DNA of 64,000 bases from Bdellovibrionia bacterium (GTDB taxonomy: Bacteria; Bdellovibrionota; Bdellovibrionia; Bdellovibrionales; JAUICD01). Below, piece by piece: positions 54,448-64,000 of this stretch (its first letter is position 1; each line of letters starts with the position of its first letter). Both the position numbers and the translations under genes were made by a program. The notes under the pieces are model-generated. The model made no database searches. It saw only the letters and a list, made by a program, of their open reading frames with translations, and was not told where the DNA came from. The stretch is from positions 1 to 64,000 of the forward strand of contig JAUICD010000014.1 of NCBI GenBank assembly GCA_030427965.1, given 5' to 3'.

Positions 54448-55445
54448 TTCACGTACCATTGGACTGTTTGCTTCAACGAACTTTCAAAAGAATATTCTGC
54501 TTTCCATCCGAGTTCATTTTTGATTTTCTTTGCGTCAATTGCATATCTAAAATCATGACCAGGTCGATCTGTGACAAAGCGAATAAGATCTTCATGTTTC
54601 CCATTTTTTCTAGGATGAATGCCATCTAGTATTTGGCATATTTTTCTTACAAGATTGATATTGGTTTGTTCATTGTCGGATCCGACATTGTAGCTTTCAC
54701 CACTTCGTCCCTTGTCAAAAGCAAGGTCTATAGCGTGGCAGTAATCTGTGACATAAAGCCAATCTCGAATATTTTCTCCTTTACCATAGACAGGTATTGG
54801 TTTCTCAGAAAGGCATGTTCTTATGACTGTTGGAATCAATTTTTCACTGTGTTGATTGGGGCCATAGTTGTTGGAGCAATTCATTGTGACGGTATTGAGT
54901 CCATATGTCTTATTGTAAGCCCGTACAAGTAAATCACTTCCAGCTTTTGTTGCGCTATAGGGGCTATTGGGGGCATAGGGGGTTTCTTCTGTGAAATATC
55001 CGTTTTTTTCAAGTTCACCATAAACCTCATCTGTAGAAACATGGAGGAATCGAGAGTTTTTGTATTGAGATTTCAGTGTATTTGGAGCTTCCAACCAGTG
55101 GGACTTTGCTACATCTAGCAGAGTGAATGTTCCAAGAACATTTGTTTTTACAAAAACCTCAGGACCTGAGATAGAATTGTCCACATGGCTTTCAGCTGCA
55201 AAATGAAAGATCGAATCAATTTTATGTTCACTAAATATGTTTTCAACCAATTCGCGGTTTGAAATATCTCCTTTGACAAGTTGATGGTGATTGGAATTGA
55301 TAGATTTTAAATTCTCAAGATTTCCAGCATAGGTGAGAAGATCCAGATTGATGACTTTGTGTTCAGGGTACTTGTCAGTATAGAGTTTGACAAAATTGGA
55401 TCCAATAAATCCAGCACCACCAGTGATGAGAACATTACGATTCAT
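54432..55445 (-). CDS. rfbB: dTDP-glucose 4,6-dehydratase
   Basis: Second step of dTDP-L-rhamnose synthesis. 337 residues, a short-chain dehydrogenase with the NAD site ITGGAGFIGSNFVKLY at the N-terminus, the catalytic Thr-Asp-Glu (STDEVYGEL) and the YxxxK pair in SPYSATKAGSDLLV. It is the last gene of the transcript rfbA-rfbC-rfbD-rfbB; its start overlaps the rfbD stop by 4 nt. Family length is normal. Confidence 0.95.
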   Translation of the reverse strand: MNRNVLITGGAGFIGSNFVKLYTDKYPEHKVINLDLLTYAGNLENLKSINSNHHQLVKGDISNRELVENIFSEHKIDSIFHFAAESHVDNSISGPEVFVKTNVLGTFTLLDVAKSHWLEAPNTLKSQYKNSRFLHVSTDEVYGELEKNGYFTEETPYAPNSPYSATKAGSDLLVRAYNKTYGLNTVTMNCSNNYGPNQHSEKLIPTVIRTCLSEKPIPVYGKGENIRDWLYVTDYCHAIDLAFDKGRSGESYNVGSDNEQTNINLVRKICQILDGIHPRKNGKHEDLIRFVTDRPGHDFRYAIDAKKIKNELGWKAEYSFESSLKQTVQWYVNQSLS

Positions 55446-56284
55446 TTGATTTCCTTTAATACATTTTTAAGCGAACTTTGCCATGATTGTATTTTAAAAC
55501 TGTAGTCGTTTTCAAATTTTTTTGATGAAAGTGCTCCAAAAGCTGGTCGCTTTGCAGTTTGATGGAGCTCATCTGTTGTAATAGGAACGATCACAGTTGA
55601 AAGCTTCAAATTATTTTTAATTTCTGTTGCAAAATCCCACCACGAACAATATCCAGAATTTGCGAAATGGTAGATTTCAGTTTTTTCGGGGAATTTCGTA
55701 GAAATAAGGGTTTCAATTGATTTTGAAAGATCCAAAGCTGAAGTAGGACTCCCGATTTGATCTTGTACAACTCGTATCTCGTCATTTTGACTCATAAGTT
55801 GTACCATGGTTTTTACGAAGTTCTTTCCAAATGGAGAAAATAACCAAGATGTTCGGAGTATAACCCCGTTGATATTGGAATGGAGTAAAACTCTTTCCCC
55901 CCCTCGTTTGGAGAGTCCGTACTCGGAAAGAGGGTTTGTCTCATTTTCTTCAACATACGGCTCCTTTTTAAGGCCATCAAAAACATAGTCTGTGGATATG
56001 TGGATGAGTTTTCCGTTGCGTCTTTCTAATGCTTGAGAGAGGTTTCTCACCCCCTTTTCATTTACGCTCCAGCAAAGATCTTTTTCAGTTTCAGCTCTAT
56101 CAACGTGGGTGTAGGCTGCTGTGTTTATAACCAAATCAATTTCCATATCTCGAATAACATCTAGAGTTTCGTATTCATTGGTGATGTCCATCTCTTCTTT
56201 ACTAAGAAACACGACCTCATCATTTAGAATATTTCTTAAACAACATCCCAGTTGCCCATTTGCTCCTGTGACTGCGACTTTCAA
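55442..56284 (-). CDS. rfbD: dTDP-4-dehydrorhamnose reductase
   Basis: Last step of dTDP-L-rhamnose synthesis. 280 residues from TTG 56284, which gives MKVAVTGANGQLGCCLRN, the expected NADPH-site N-terminus. A longer frame would add 30 residues (MAQTRYNSN and on) that overlap rfbC and match no family extension. AAGGAA about 8 nt before the TTG supports this start. The rfbC stop and this start overlap as TTGA. Motifs TDYVFDG and SEYGLSKRGGER (YxxxK) are present. Confidence 0.92.
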   Translation of the reverse strand: MKVAVTGANGQLGCCLRNILNDEVVFLSKEEMDITNEYETLDVIRDMEIDLVINTAAYTHVDRAETEKDLCWSVNEKGVRNLSQALERRNGKLIHISTDYVFDGLKKEPYVEENETNPLSEYGLSKRGGERVLLHSNINGVILRTSWLFSPFGKNFVKTMVQLMSQNDEIRVVQDQIGSPTSALDLSKSIETLISTKFPEKTEIYHFANSGYCSWWDFATEIKNNLKLSTVIVPITTDELHQTAKRPAFGALSSKKFENDYSFKIQSWQSSLKNVLKEIK

Positions 56285-56838
56285 TTTGCGATTTCCTTGA
56301 TCAAGGTGTCGTTCAATTGGGGAAGTTTGAGATCCTTTTCTGACACAATTGGAGTTGTATCGAGTTTGGGCCACGAAATATTGAACTGAGAGTCGTCATA
56401 ACGAATGCCTCGTTCATGGTTCTTTGAGTACCCCGCGTCCACTTTGTAGCAAAAGGTTGCAGATTCACTTAAAACCAAAAAGCCGTGTGCAAACCCCTTT
56501 GGAATGTAGATCTGTTTTCGATTCTGAGCTGATAGAGTTGTTGCAAATGATTTCAAGTATGTCTTTGAGTTTTTTCTAAGATCTACACACACATCAAAAA
56601 CCTCACCTGATGAGACTCGTATAAGTTTGGATTGAGCAAATTCCCCCACTTGGAGATGAAGCCCTCTCAAAACTCCCTTGTGAGATACAGATTCATTGTC
56701 TTGAACAAACGGGTCAAAAGAAAAATGTTTCTTTAACTCCTCTTGATTGAAGGTTTCCACAAAAGTTCCACGAGAGTCTTGAAAAACTCTGGGAGTGATA
56801 ACGTATAGTCCGCAAAAATCTGTAGGATTGATTTCCAT
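56281..56838 (-). CDS. rfbC: dTDP-4-dehydrorhamnose 3,5-epimerase
   Basis: Third step of dTDP-L-rhamnose synthesis. A 185-residue cupin-fold epimerase with the expected line QDNESVSHKGVLRGLHLQ (catalytic His) and IPKGFAHGFLVLSE, followed by the tyrosine in FCYKVDAGYS. It starts one base after the rfbA stop and overlaps the rfbD start by 4 nt. Family length is normal. Confidence 0.95.
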   Translation of the reverse strand: MEINPTDFCGLYVITPRVFQDSRGTFVETFNQEELKKHFSFDPFVQDNESVSHKGVLRGLHLQVGEFAQSKLIRVSSGEVFDVCVDLRKNSKTYLKSFATTLSAQNRKQIYIPKGFAHGFLVLSESATFCYKVDAGYSKNHERGIRYDDSQFNISWPKLDTTPIVSEKDLKLPQLNDTLIKEIAN

Positions 56839-56839
56839 T

Positions 56840-57715
56840 CTAGTTTTCCAAAATTTCTTTTAAGTACTGGCCATAGAGGCTTTTTTGAAGAAGTTCGTAT
56901 CTTTTTTCTAAATCTCTTCTTGATATCCAGCTTTGATGAAACGCAATTTCCTCTAGGCATGCGATTTTAAAACCCTGTCTCTCTTCAATAGTTCGAGCAA
57001 AGTTGCTTGCATCAAGTAAACTGGAATGAGTTCCTGCATCTAACCATGCAAAACCTCGACCCATGACCTGAACTTTCAATGCTTTTTGTTCCAAGTACTT
57101 GCAATTGACATCTGTGATTTCAAGCTCTCCACGAGATGAGGGGGTGAGAGATTTTGATATTTGTACAACATTGTTGTCGTAAAAGTAGAGTCCAACAACG
57201 GCGTACTTGGACTTTGGAGAGGTGGGCTTTTCTTCTATAGAGAGTGCATTCCAGTGTTCGTCAAACTCCACGACACCGTACCTTTCAGGGTCTCGTACTC
57301 GATATCCAAACACACAGGCTCCGCCTTCTTTTTCAACCCCGGTTCTCGCTTCTACTAAAAGTTTTACGAAATCATGTCCGTAGAACATGTTGTCCCCAAG
57401 AATCAAACAGCAATTGTCATTTCCAACAAATCTTTCACCAATGATGAATGCTTCAGCTAGACCGTTTGGATGAGCTTGTTCCGCGTATTGAAGTTGGATA
57501 CCCCACTGCGAACCGTCTCCCAACAGCCTTTCAAACAATGGAAGGTCAACTGGGGTGGAGATGAGAAGTATTTCTTTTATACCCGATAACATCAATGTTG
57601 AAAGTGGATAGTAAATCATGGGTTTGTCGTAAATGGGCATGAGCTGTTTGGATACAGATTGTGTGAGAGGATGAAGTCTCGTGCCACTGCCTCCGGCAAG
57701 AATAATCCCTTTGAT
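56840..57715 (-). CDS. rfbA: Glucose-1-phosphate thymidylyltransferase, probable AUC start
   Basis: First step of dTDP-L-rhamnose synthesis. From ATC 57715 the protein is 291 residues, the usual length. It reads (M)[18 protein letters not shown], the nucleotide-binding loop, then [18 protein letters not shown]. From ATG 57640 the loop would be lost, giving an inactive 266-residue form. Upstream of this loop the frame is closed by a TGA nine codons before the ATC; between them there is CTG but no ATG, GTG or TTG. AGGAG (57721-57725) lies five bases before the ATC, and ATC sits exactly where the family has its initiator Met. First gene of the rfbACDB group. Confidence 0.9.
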   Translation of the reverse strand: MKGIILAGGSGTRLHPLTQSVSKQLMPIYDKPMIYYPLSTLMLSGIKEILLISTPVDLPLFERLLGDGSQWGIQLQYAEQAHPNGLAEAFIIGERFVGNDNCCLILGDNMFYGHDFVKLLVEARTGVEKEGGACVFGYRVRDPERYGVVEFDEHWNALSIEEKPTSPKSKYAVVGLYFYDNNVVQISKSLTPSSRGELEITDVNCKYLEQKALKVQVMGRGFAWLDAGTHSSLLDASNFARTIEERQGFKIACLEEIAFHQSWISRRDLEKRYELLQKSLYGQYLKEILEN

Positions 57716-57725
57716 GTGATCTCCT
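57713..57725 (-). promoter_or_regulatory. Shine-Dalgarno and ATC start context of rfbA
   Basis: Read on the minus strand: AGGAG, five bases, then ATC AAA GGG ATT. The spacing is that of a normal start. In the position of the start codon there is ATC. The nearest alternative is CTG 15 nt upstream, which lies before the AGGAG itself. Confidence 0.65.
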
Positions 57726-58075
57726 AACAGGATGTGATTTGGTCAAACTCTTTTCGTAAGATCTATTCCAATAAATGTGACATCCTAATACATTTTTCTA
57801 TTCTAACAATGCCTTGGGCGAAGAGGAAGTAGAACAGGGCTATTCAAAGCAAAACCGTTCCTGGACAAAGATGTGGAGGTGTTGATTGGAGCGTGTGCTT
57901 ATTTTTCTCAACGTATAAGAGGGAGGTCAACTTCAGGTTTTTAAGTATTTAAGAGCTTGTGATTATTAAATGAACAACACTGTTGTAGACCAGTTTCGGT
58001 TTATTACGGCGAGGGGTAGCGACGCAAAGTTTAAAATGGACCATTAAGAGAATAGTCTAGGTGAGGAGATGTGTC
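57716..58075. other. Intergenic region upstream of rfbA
   Basis: 360 nt without a supportable gene. It should hold the rfbACDB promoter. It also contains the 17-bp motif TGTTGTAGACCAGTTTC (57981-57997), which is identical to 15640-15656. No RNA or mobile element is recognised. Confidence 0.5.
57981..57997 (+). repeat. 17-bp motif shared by distant intergenic regions
   Basis: TGTTGTAGACCAGTTTC is identical at 15640-15656 and 57981-57997; a two-mismatch version (TGTTGTAGGTCAGTTT) is at 45376-45391. All three lie outside genes or at a gene end. The motif may be a dispersed extragenic element. Here it is preceded by AACAACAC, which makes a small dyad ACAAC/GTTGT. Confidence 0.45.
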
Positions 58076-58921
58076 CTAGACACCAATAAAGAGAAAAAAA
58101 CCAAGGAGGATCATCAAGAAAAGAAATATTGCAATACGAAACTCCCGTGAATAGACGAATCCTAAGGCTAGGAGTGAGAATGGAGTTTTGAGAAAATCCA
58201 ACAATCTTAGTTTTGATCCATGTTGCTCTCGCCATTTGTCTAAAGGGAGTTCGAGAACGGAGTTCTCTAGATTTTTATTTGGAAAACCGTGTTTTGCACG
58301 AAAAAGAATTTCAATATCAAAAAGCCATTTTGTTAGAAATGGTTTTTCAAAAACTTGATCTGCAAAATCTCGACGCATAAGTTTGGCCCCGCACTGGGTG
58401 TCGTAAGCGGGGAGATTGAGTAGTGTGCTTGTGAGAGTTGCAAATATTCTCCCTAGGTAATGACGAGAAAGCTTGCGTTCTACCTTTGCTCCAAGGCGTT
58501 TTAAACGTAACCCCATGATGAGATCGTAATCTTTTGAATCTCTTAATTTCTTAAGAAAGTCTTTATAGATTTCAACAGGTGTTGCGCCGTCGGTGTCCCA
58601 GTACCCAATAAATTTGATCTCCCTATTGGCGATTGAGAGAACGCCTTTTCTTATGGCCTCAGCTTTTCCTTGATTTTTTTGAAACTGCAGCAACTTAAAA
58701 TTTTTGTTTTGGGAAAATTTTTTTGTTAACAGCTCGGAAGTCTTATCAGAGCTTCCATCATCTACAAATAGAAAGAGTGTTTGAGGGTTTGCTTTTTGTG
58801 CGGTTTCAAGTTCTTGAAATGGAATTCGTTGAATTTCATTATAAAATGGAAGAATAAGTGCGCACTCAAATTCTTTAAAGTGATGGGCTTGCATAGAGTT
58901 ATTCTGTCGTATTTGTAGCAA
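58076..58921 (-). CDS. Family 2 glycosyltransferase with C-terminal membrane segment
   Basis: 281 residues. GT-A fold with ALILPFYNEIQRIP at about 22-35, the donor motif LFVDDGSSDKT (about 51-61), YWDTDGATPVEIYKDF and the DTQCGAKL motif of dolichyl/undecaprenyl-phosphate sugar transferases. One membrane helix ends the protein (IAIFLFLMILLGFFLFIGV). It probably loads a sugar onto undecaprenyl phosphate for later transfer at the periplasmic face. The start could be ATG 58921 or the inner ATG at residue 10. It shares its direction with the DUF2079 gene upstream, 87 nt away. Confidence 0.85.
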   Translation of the reverse strand: MLQIRQNNSMQAHHFKEFECALILPFYNEIQRIPFQELETAQKANPQTLFLFVDDGSSDKTSELLTKKFSQNKNFKLLQFQKNQGKAEAIRKGVLSIANREIKFIGYWDTDGATPVEIYKDFLKKLRDSKDYDLIMGLRLKRLGAKVERKLSRHYLGRIFATLTSTLLNLPAYDTQCGAKLMRRDFADQVFEKPFLTKWLFDIEILFRAKHGFPNKNLENSVLELPLDKWREQHGSKLRLLDFLKTPFSLLALGFVYSREFRIAIFLFLMILLGFFLFIGV

Positions 58922-59008
58922 GTGGGGTAGGGGAATTTGGGGGCTTTATTGACAATTCACTGGCGGATTGTCAACAAAGGGCCTACTACGTACTAGATAT
59001 GGGTGTGT

Positions 59009-60436
59009 TTAAGGAATTCTTTTATAGAGCTGAACTCTTTTGAAATCCCTTATGAGTTTGTAGGGGAGAGGGTGAAGCATATCTCGATGTTCTTTTGTTG
59101 TGGTTTCTTTAAGGAGAATTAAATATTTGGGATTATGGGGATATTTGTCTGAATCTCTAACGCCATAGTAAAAGTTTTTAAAGGGATTGGGCCACATCAG
59201 GATTTCTTTTCTATCAGAAAAAAATGGAAGAAGAAGGTAAGATGCACTGACGGAATCTGTTTGTATGATTTCTCGAATGACTGAAACATCCTCTTGTACG
59301 TCTCTTCGAATTTGAGGGTTTTCCTCAAAAAGAAGAGGGGGTTTTAATATAGATGGGGAATAGAGATAGAAGCCCCCTAAGGTAAAAATGAGAAGAATTG
59401 AGCTCAGATGTCGTTTTATATTAGGAATCTGACTTAGTTGAGGAGTTTTTGTCAGCTTTTTGATGGCCAATGTGTATGCTATAAAAAAGGCACCCATCAA
59501 ACCAGCTGAATAGTGATATTCAATCATTCGAGCATATGGCCAATCCACTAAGAGATTTGCAAAAAGAACAGGTGAAAAAATAAGGAGCCCTGGTTGAAGC
59601 AGTGGGAGAAAGCCAAGTGGTAGAAGGAGTTTTAACAGGTAGAGGCCGTTTTGATCTGTTAATATGCGATAATCCAAATACTCAAAAAATAGGGTCTTGC
59701 CACTAAGGAAATTCTTTAGAGACTGAAGTTTTGAGGCATGCACATAGTGAATGCCGCCATTGATATAGGGAACAAAAACTTGGGTGATAAGTAAAAAGCT
59801 TGAGAGCCCTAAGCCAATCAGTATCCAACCGTATCGATATTCTTTCAGCAAGAGAAAGTAGATTCCCAATGCTGCGACCACAGTGGCCATGTTTTCTTTT
59901 GCAGAAATTGTCAAAAGAGCTCCAAAGATAAGTAGAGTGAGCGATCGTTTTTGATAAGCCCACCACATGAGGAAAAACCCTGGAATAGCAAAAGTATTTG
60001 GGCGATAGGCGTCCAAATTGTGATGTAAGAGGGCGGGGAAAAGAAAAAATGCCACAACAATCATAAAGGAGAGTTGAGAACTCAGTAGTTCACGTTTTGC
60101 AATTTGGTAGAGAATATTGCCTGATATCGCGATAACAAGTGTTTCAATCATTAGGAGAGTAAGGGGAGAGTCATATATAAGTAGGAATGGGCTCACGAAA
60201 AGATTTATGAGTTGGCAATGATCCCCTAGAAGTGGAAGCCCCCTTATTGTAACAAATGGATCATATGAGTGAGCAATCAGCCAATGTCCCTGATAGTAAA
60301 TTGAAAGATCAAAATCTGGGTAACCGAGCCCGTAGAGTTTGAGATACTGTTTATAGGAAAGTATTATAAAATAAAGTAGGGAAAGCAGGAGAGTCAGACT
60401 TACGTATTTATCTCTGAAGTATTTTTTAAAGTTCAT
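59009..60436 (-). CDS. DUF2079 membrane protein
   Basis: 475 residues with about 11 membrane helices. It matches the DUF2079 family pattern: DFDLSIYYQGHWLIAHSYDP near the start, GDHCQLINLFVSPF, then LDAYRPNTFAIPGFF and SAKENMATVVAALGIYF. The family is related in topology to GT-C glycosyltransferases that use polyprenyl-phosphate sugars; the acidic residues in the first loop fit this. Next to the GT2 gene, it may use the lipid-linked sugar that enzyme makes. Function not proven for the family. Confidence 0.82.
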   Translation of the reverse strand: MNFKKYFRDKYVSLTLLLSLLYFIILSYKQYLKLYGLGYPDFDLSIYYQGHWLIAHSYDPFVTIRGLPLLGDHCQLINLFVSPFLLIYDSPLTLLMIETLVIAISGNILYQIAKRELLSSQLSFMIVVAFFLFPALLHHNLDAYRPNTFAIPGFFLMWWAYQKRSLTLLIFGALLTISAKENMATVVAALGIYFLLLKEYRYGWILIGLGLSSFLLITQVFVPYINGGIHYVHASKLQSLKNFLSGKTLFFEYLDYRILTDQNGLYLLKLLLPLGFLPLLQPGLLIFSPVLFANLLVDWPYARMIEYHYSAGLMGAFFIAYTLAIKKLTKTPQLSQIPNIKRHLSSILLIFTLGGFYLYSPSILKPPLLFEENPQIRRDVQEDVSVIREIIQTDSVSASYLLLPFFSDRKEILMWPNPFKNFYYGVRDSDKYPHNPKYLILLKETTTKEHRDMLHPLPYKLIRDFKRVQLYKRIP

Positions 60437-60601
60437 CTCTTATTTGCCGACCTAAGTTGTTAGTGATCCCATTTTTCATTTCTCCTTCTCTATTTTGGAG
60501 GTTTTATCGCACAGTTTTAGTGGATGACGTCTGAGGTAGTTCAAAGTGTAAAGAATTCTCGTGAAATATTTGATCTTTTTAAAGTTTTGCGAGATCCGAG
60601 C

Positions 60602-60630
60602 TTGACCACGAGGTGCCCTAGGCATAGAAC
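60602..60630 (+). promoter_or_regulatory. rRNA promoter P1 (predicted)
   Basis: TTGACC (60602-60607), 17-nt spacer, TAGAAC (60625-60630). It lies about 280 nt before 16S. Both hexamers and the spacer length are repeated exactly in P2. Confidence 0.6.
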
Positions 60631-60749
60631 ACTCCTTACGCATCACATATCGCCGGGAGCATCGTCTGGAAACTACCAGCGGCGGAAAAGTAGCGTTGAA
60701 AGCTCCCGAAACTTTCGGAAAAAATAATTGTTTTTTTGAACAATTAGAG

Positions 60750-60778
60750 TTGACCCCCACTAGGGGATCAACTAGAAC
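60750..60778 (+). promoter_or_regulatory. rRNA promoter P2 (predicted) with overlapping dyad
   Basis: TTGACC (60750-60755), 17-nt spacer, TAGAAC (60773-60778). A GC-rich stretch (GTCCGGACGC) follows, like the discriminator of stringently controlled promoters. AGTTGA (60749-60754) and TCAACT (60769-60774) with CCCC/GGGG inside form an inverted repeat over the promoter. Confidence 0.6.
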
Positions 60779-60791
60779 GTCCGGACGCATT

Positions 60792-60804
60792 CGTTCTTTG
60801 AAAT
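60792..60804 (+). promoter_or_regulatory. boxA-like antitermination site in the leader
   Basis: CGTTCTTTGAAAT, the same core (GTTCTTTGAAA) as in the 16S-23S spacer at 62834. It follows P2 as expected for Nus-dependent antitermination of rRNA. Confidence 0.55.
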
Positions 60805-60831
60805 CTAAATAGCTAGTAAATGAAAGTTTTG
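60805..60831 (+). repeat. Left arm of the 16S precursor processing stem
   Basis: CTAAATAGCTAG (60805-60816) and GAAAGTTTTG (60822-60831) are exact inverse complements of CTAGCTATTTAG (62601-62612) and CAAAACTTTC (62589-62598). The two arms bracket 16S and would form the RNase III-type stem of the pre-16S RNA. Confidence 0.75.
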
Positions 60832-60908
60832 GGTTCATGTTAATTTTTTGAAAATGAACAACAAAAACAGTCAGTTAGATTGTTTTGGTTGGAATTAAAA
60901 TCTCGATT

Positions 60909-62427
<1,519 letters not shown>

Positions 62428-62588
62428 CTTAGTGTCCGAGTTCACTTCGGTGGGCTCACCTGATCAGCAAACTTATTCACGTAGGTTTGTTTTTCTCGAA
62501 AGGGAAGTCAGGCATGACATTAAATTCCGTGGTCAATTGCTTCTTTTTTAAAATCGACTTGTCGGTTTTAAAAGTTGAAGTAGGAGCT

Positions 62589-62612
62589 CAAAACTTTCTT
62601 CTAGCTATTTAG
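62589..62612 (+). repeat. Right arm of the 16S precursor processing stem
   Basis: CAAAACTTTC (62589-62598), two bases, then CTAGCTATTTAG (62601-62612). It pairs with the leader at 60805-60831 in 10- and 12-bp perfect segments separated by a small asymmetric bulge. Confidence 0.75.
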
Positions 62613-62641
62613 TTTTGAAAGAGCGAAGGCTTAAAAAAGTC

Positions 62642-62718
<77 letters not shown>

Positions 62719-62832
62719 ACTGCTTTTGAATGCGCGCGAATTGCAAGTTATGCGAGGAACGAGCTTCAAAAGCACTAGTCAAGTTTGGCTAGTGAAAAAC
62801 ACGTTTTCTTTTTTAAGCACTGCTAAATTTTT

Positions 62833-62845
62833 TGTTCTTTGAAAA
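62833..62845 (+). promoter_or_regulatory. boxA-like antitermination site in the 16S-23S spacer
   Basis: TGTTCTTTGAAAA, which is a well-known spacer boxA sequence. The remaining spacer (62719-62973) holds no further tRNA or gene. Confidence 0.6.
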
Positions 62846-62973
62846 CCGAATAGTATGATTTTGAAAATGTTTAGATTAATTTTTTCTTATTTTGCAATTT
62901 AAATTCTGGAAATTACTTATTTGGATCTCGATTCAATTAGGTGGTTTTTAGCTAGGTAAATCAAGTTCGTAAG

Positions 62974-64000
<1,027 letters not shown>

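Larger units (their letters stand above)
60437..60908. other. rRNA operon leader region
   Basis: 472 nt upstream of 16S, without a supportable gene. It holds two promoter-like units with identical hexamers (60602-60630 and 60750-60778), a boxA-like site, and the left arm of the 16S processing stem. Short frames on both strands have no ribosome site and are not credible. Confidence 0.7.

Noticed and set aside
55442..56374. A longer rfbD starting at 56374
   Set aside because: The extra 30 residues overlap rfbC and match no known N-terminus. TTG 56284 gives the expected start with a ribosome site and a 4-nt overlap.
56840..57640. rfbA starting at ATG 57640
   Set aside because: That start removes the GGSGTRL nucleotide-binding loop, which is encoded intact just upstream in the same frame.

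Overview
The window (about 40% G+C, dense, short intergenic gaps) looks like a chromosomal segment of a free-living or predatory Gram-negative bacterium. A type IV pilus alignment complex and secretin, lipoprotein and signal peptides, dTDP-rhamnose and O-antigen/exopolysaccharide genes, and a 16S gene whose 3' end carries the CACCTCC anti-Shine-Dalgarno all point to a diderm. The mix of genes, with frequent GTG/TTG starts, suggests Bdellovibrionota (Bdellovibrio-like or a relative). That placement is inference; comparing the complete 16S gene would settle it.

Layout. 1-5.6 kb: pyrimidine/arginine precursor genes pyrB (cut by the window edge), carA, an unknown gene, and carB. 5.6-9.0 kb: a tightly overlapped set of a PhnD-like binding protein, an ABC-2 type ATPase and permease, and a prepilin peptidase. 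9.0-15.4 kb: pilMNOPQ followed by rarA. 15.4-28 kb: single genes and small groups (cupin, tRNA-Ala, nitrilase, unknown secreted proteins, a CXXCH protein, an acyl-CoA dehydrogenase-like enzyme, a dps / 29-aa peptide / hpf stress group with a divergent LysR regulator, and a GNAT-nitrilase fusion). A 3.1-kb piece at 16960-20100 is bounded by 25-bp direct repeats, one of which is the 3' end of a lipoprotein gene.

28-34.6 kb: a probable RiPP (modified peptide) locus. A 53-aa precursor-like peptide (too short to be noticed by length alone) is followed by an HPr-kinase-like protein, a PqqD-like carrier, a radical SAM/SPASM enzyme and an S26-like peptidase, with a two-gene ABC exporter and a nucleotidyltransferase-like protein on the opposite strand. 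34.8-45.4 kb: one 10.5-kb gene for a secreted repeat protein ending in a gingipain-type (C25) protease domain and a C-terminal sorting-like tail.

45.4-60.4 kb: surface polysaccharide genes: glycosyltransferases, a transglutaminase-like protein, WbpD/WbpE-type sugar enzymes, a polymerase-like membrane protein, a Wzc-like chain-length/kinase protein, a short SLBB export protein, and rfbACDB for dTDP-L-rhamnose. rfbA has no ATG, GTG or TTG at the conserved start; an ATC codon with a well-placed Shine-Dalgarno sits there. 60.4-64 kb: an rRNA operon with two promoter copies of identical hexamers, 16S, tRNA-Ile and the 5' part of 23S.

The strongest candidate for an undescribed system is the RiPP-like locus at 29.2-34.6 kb.
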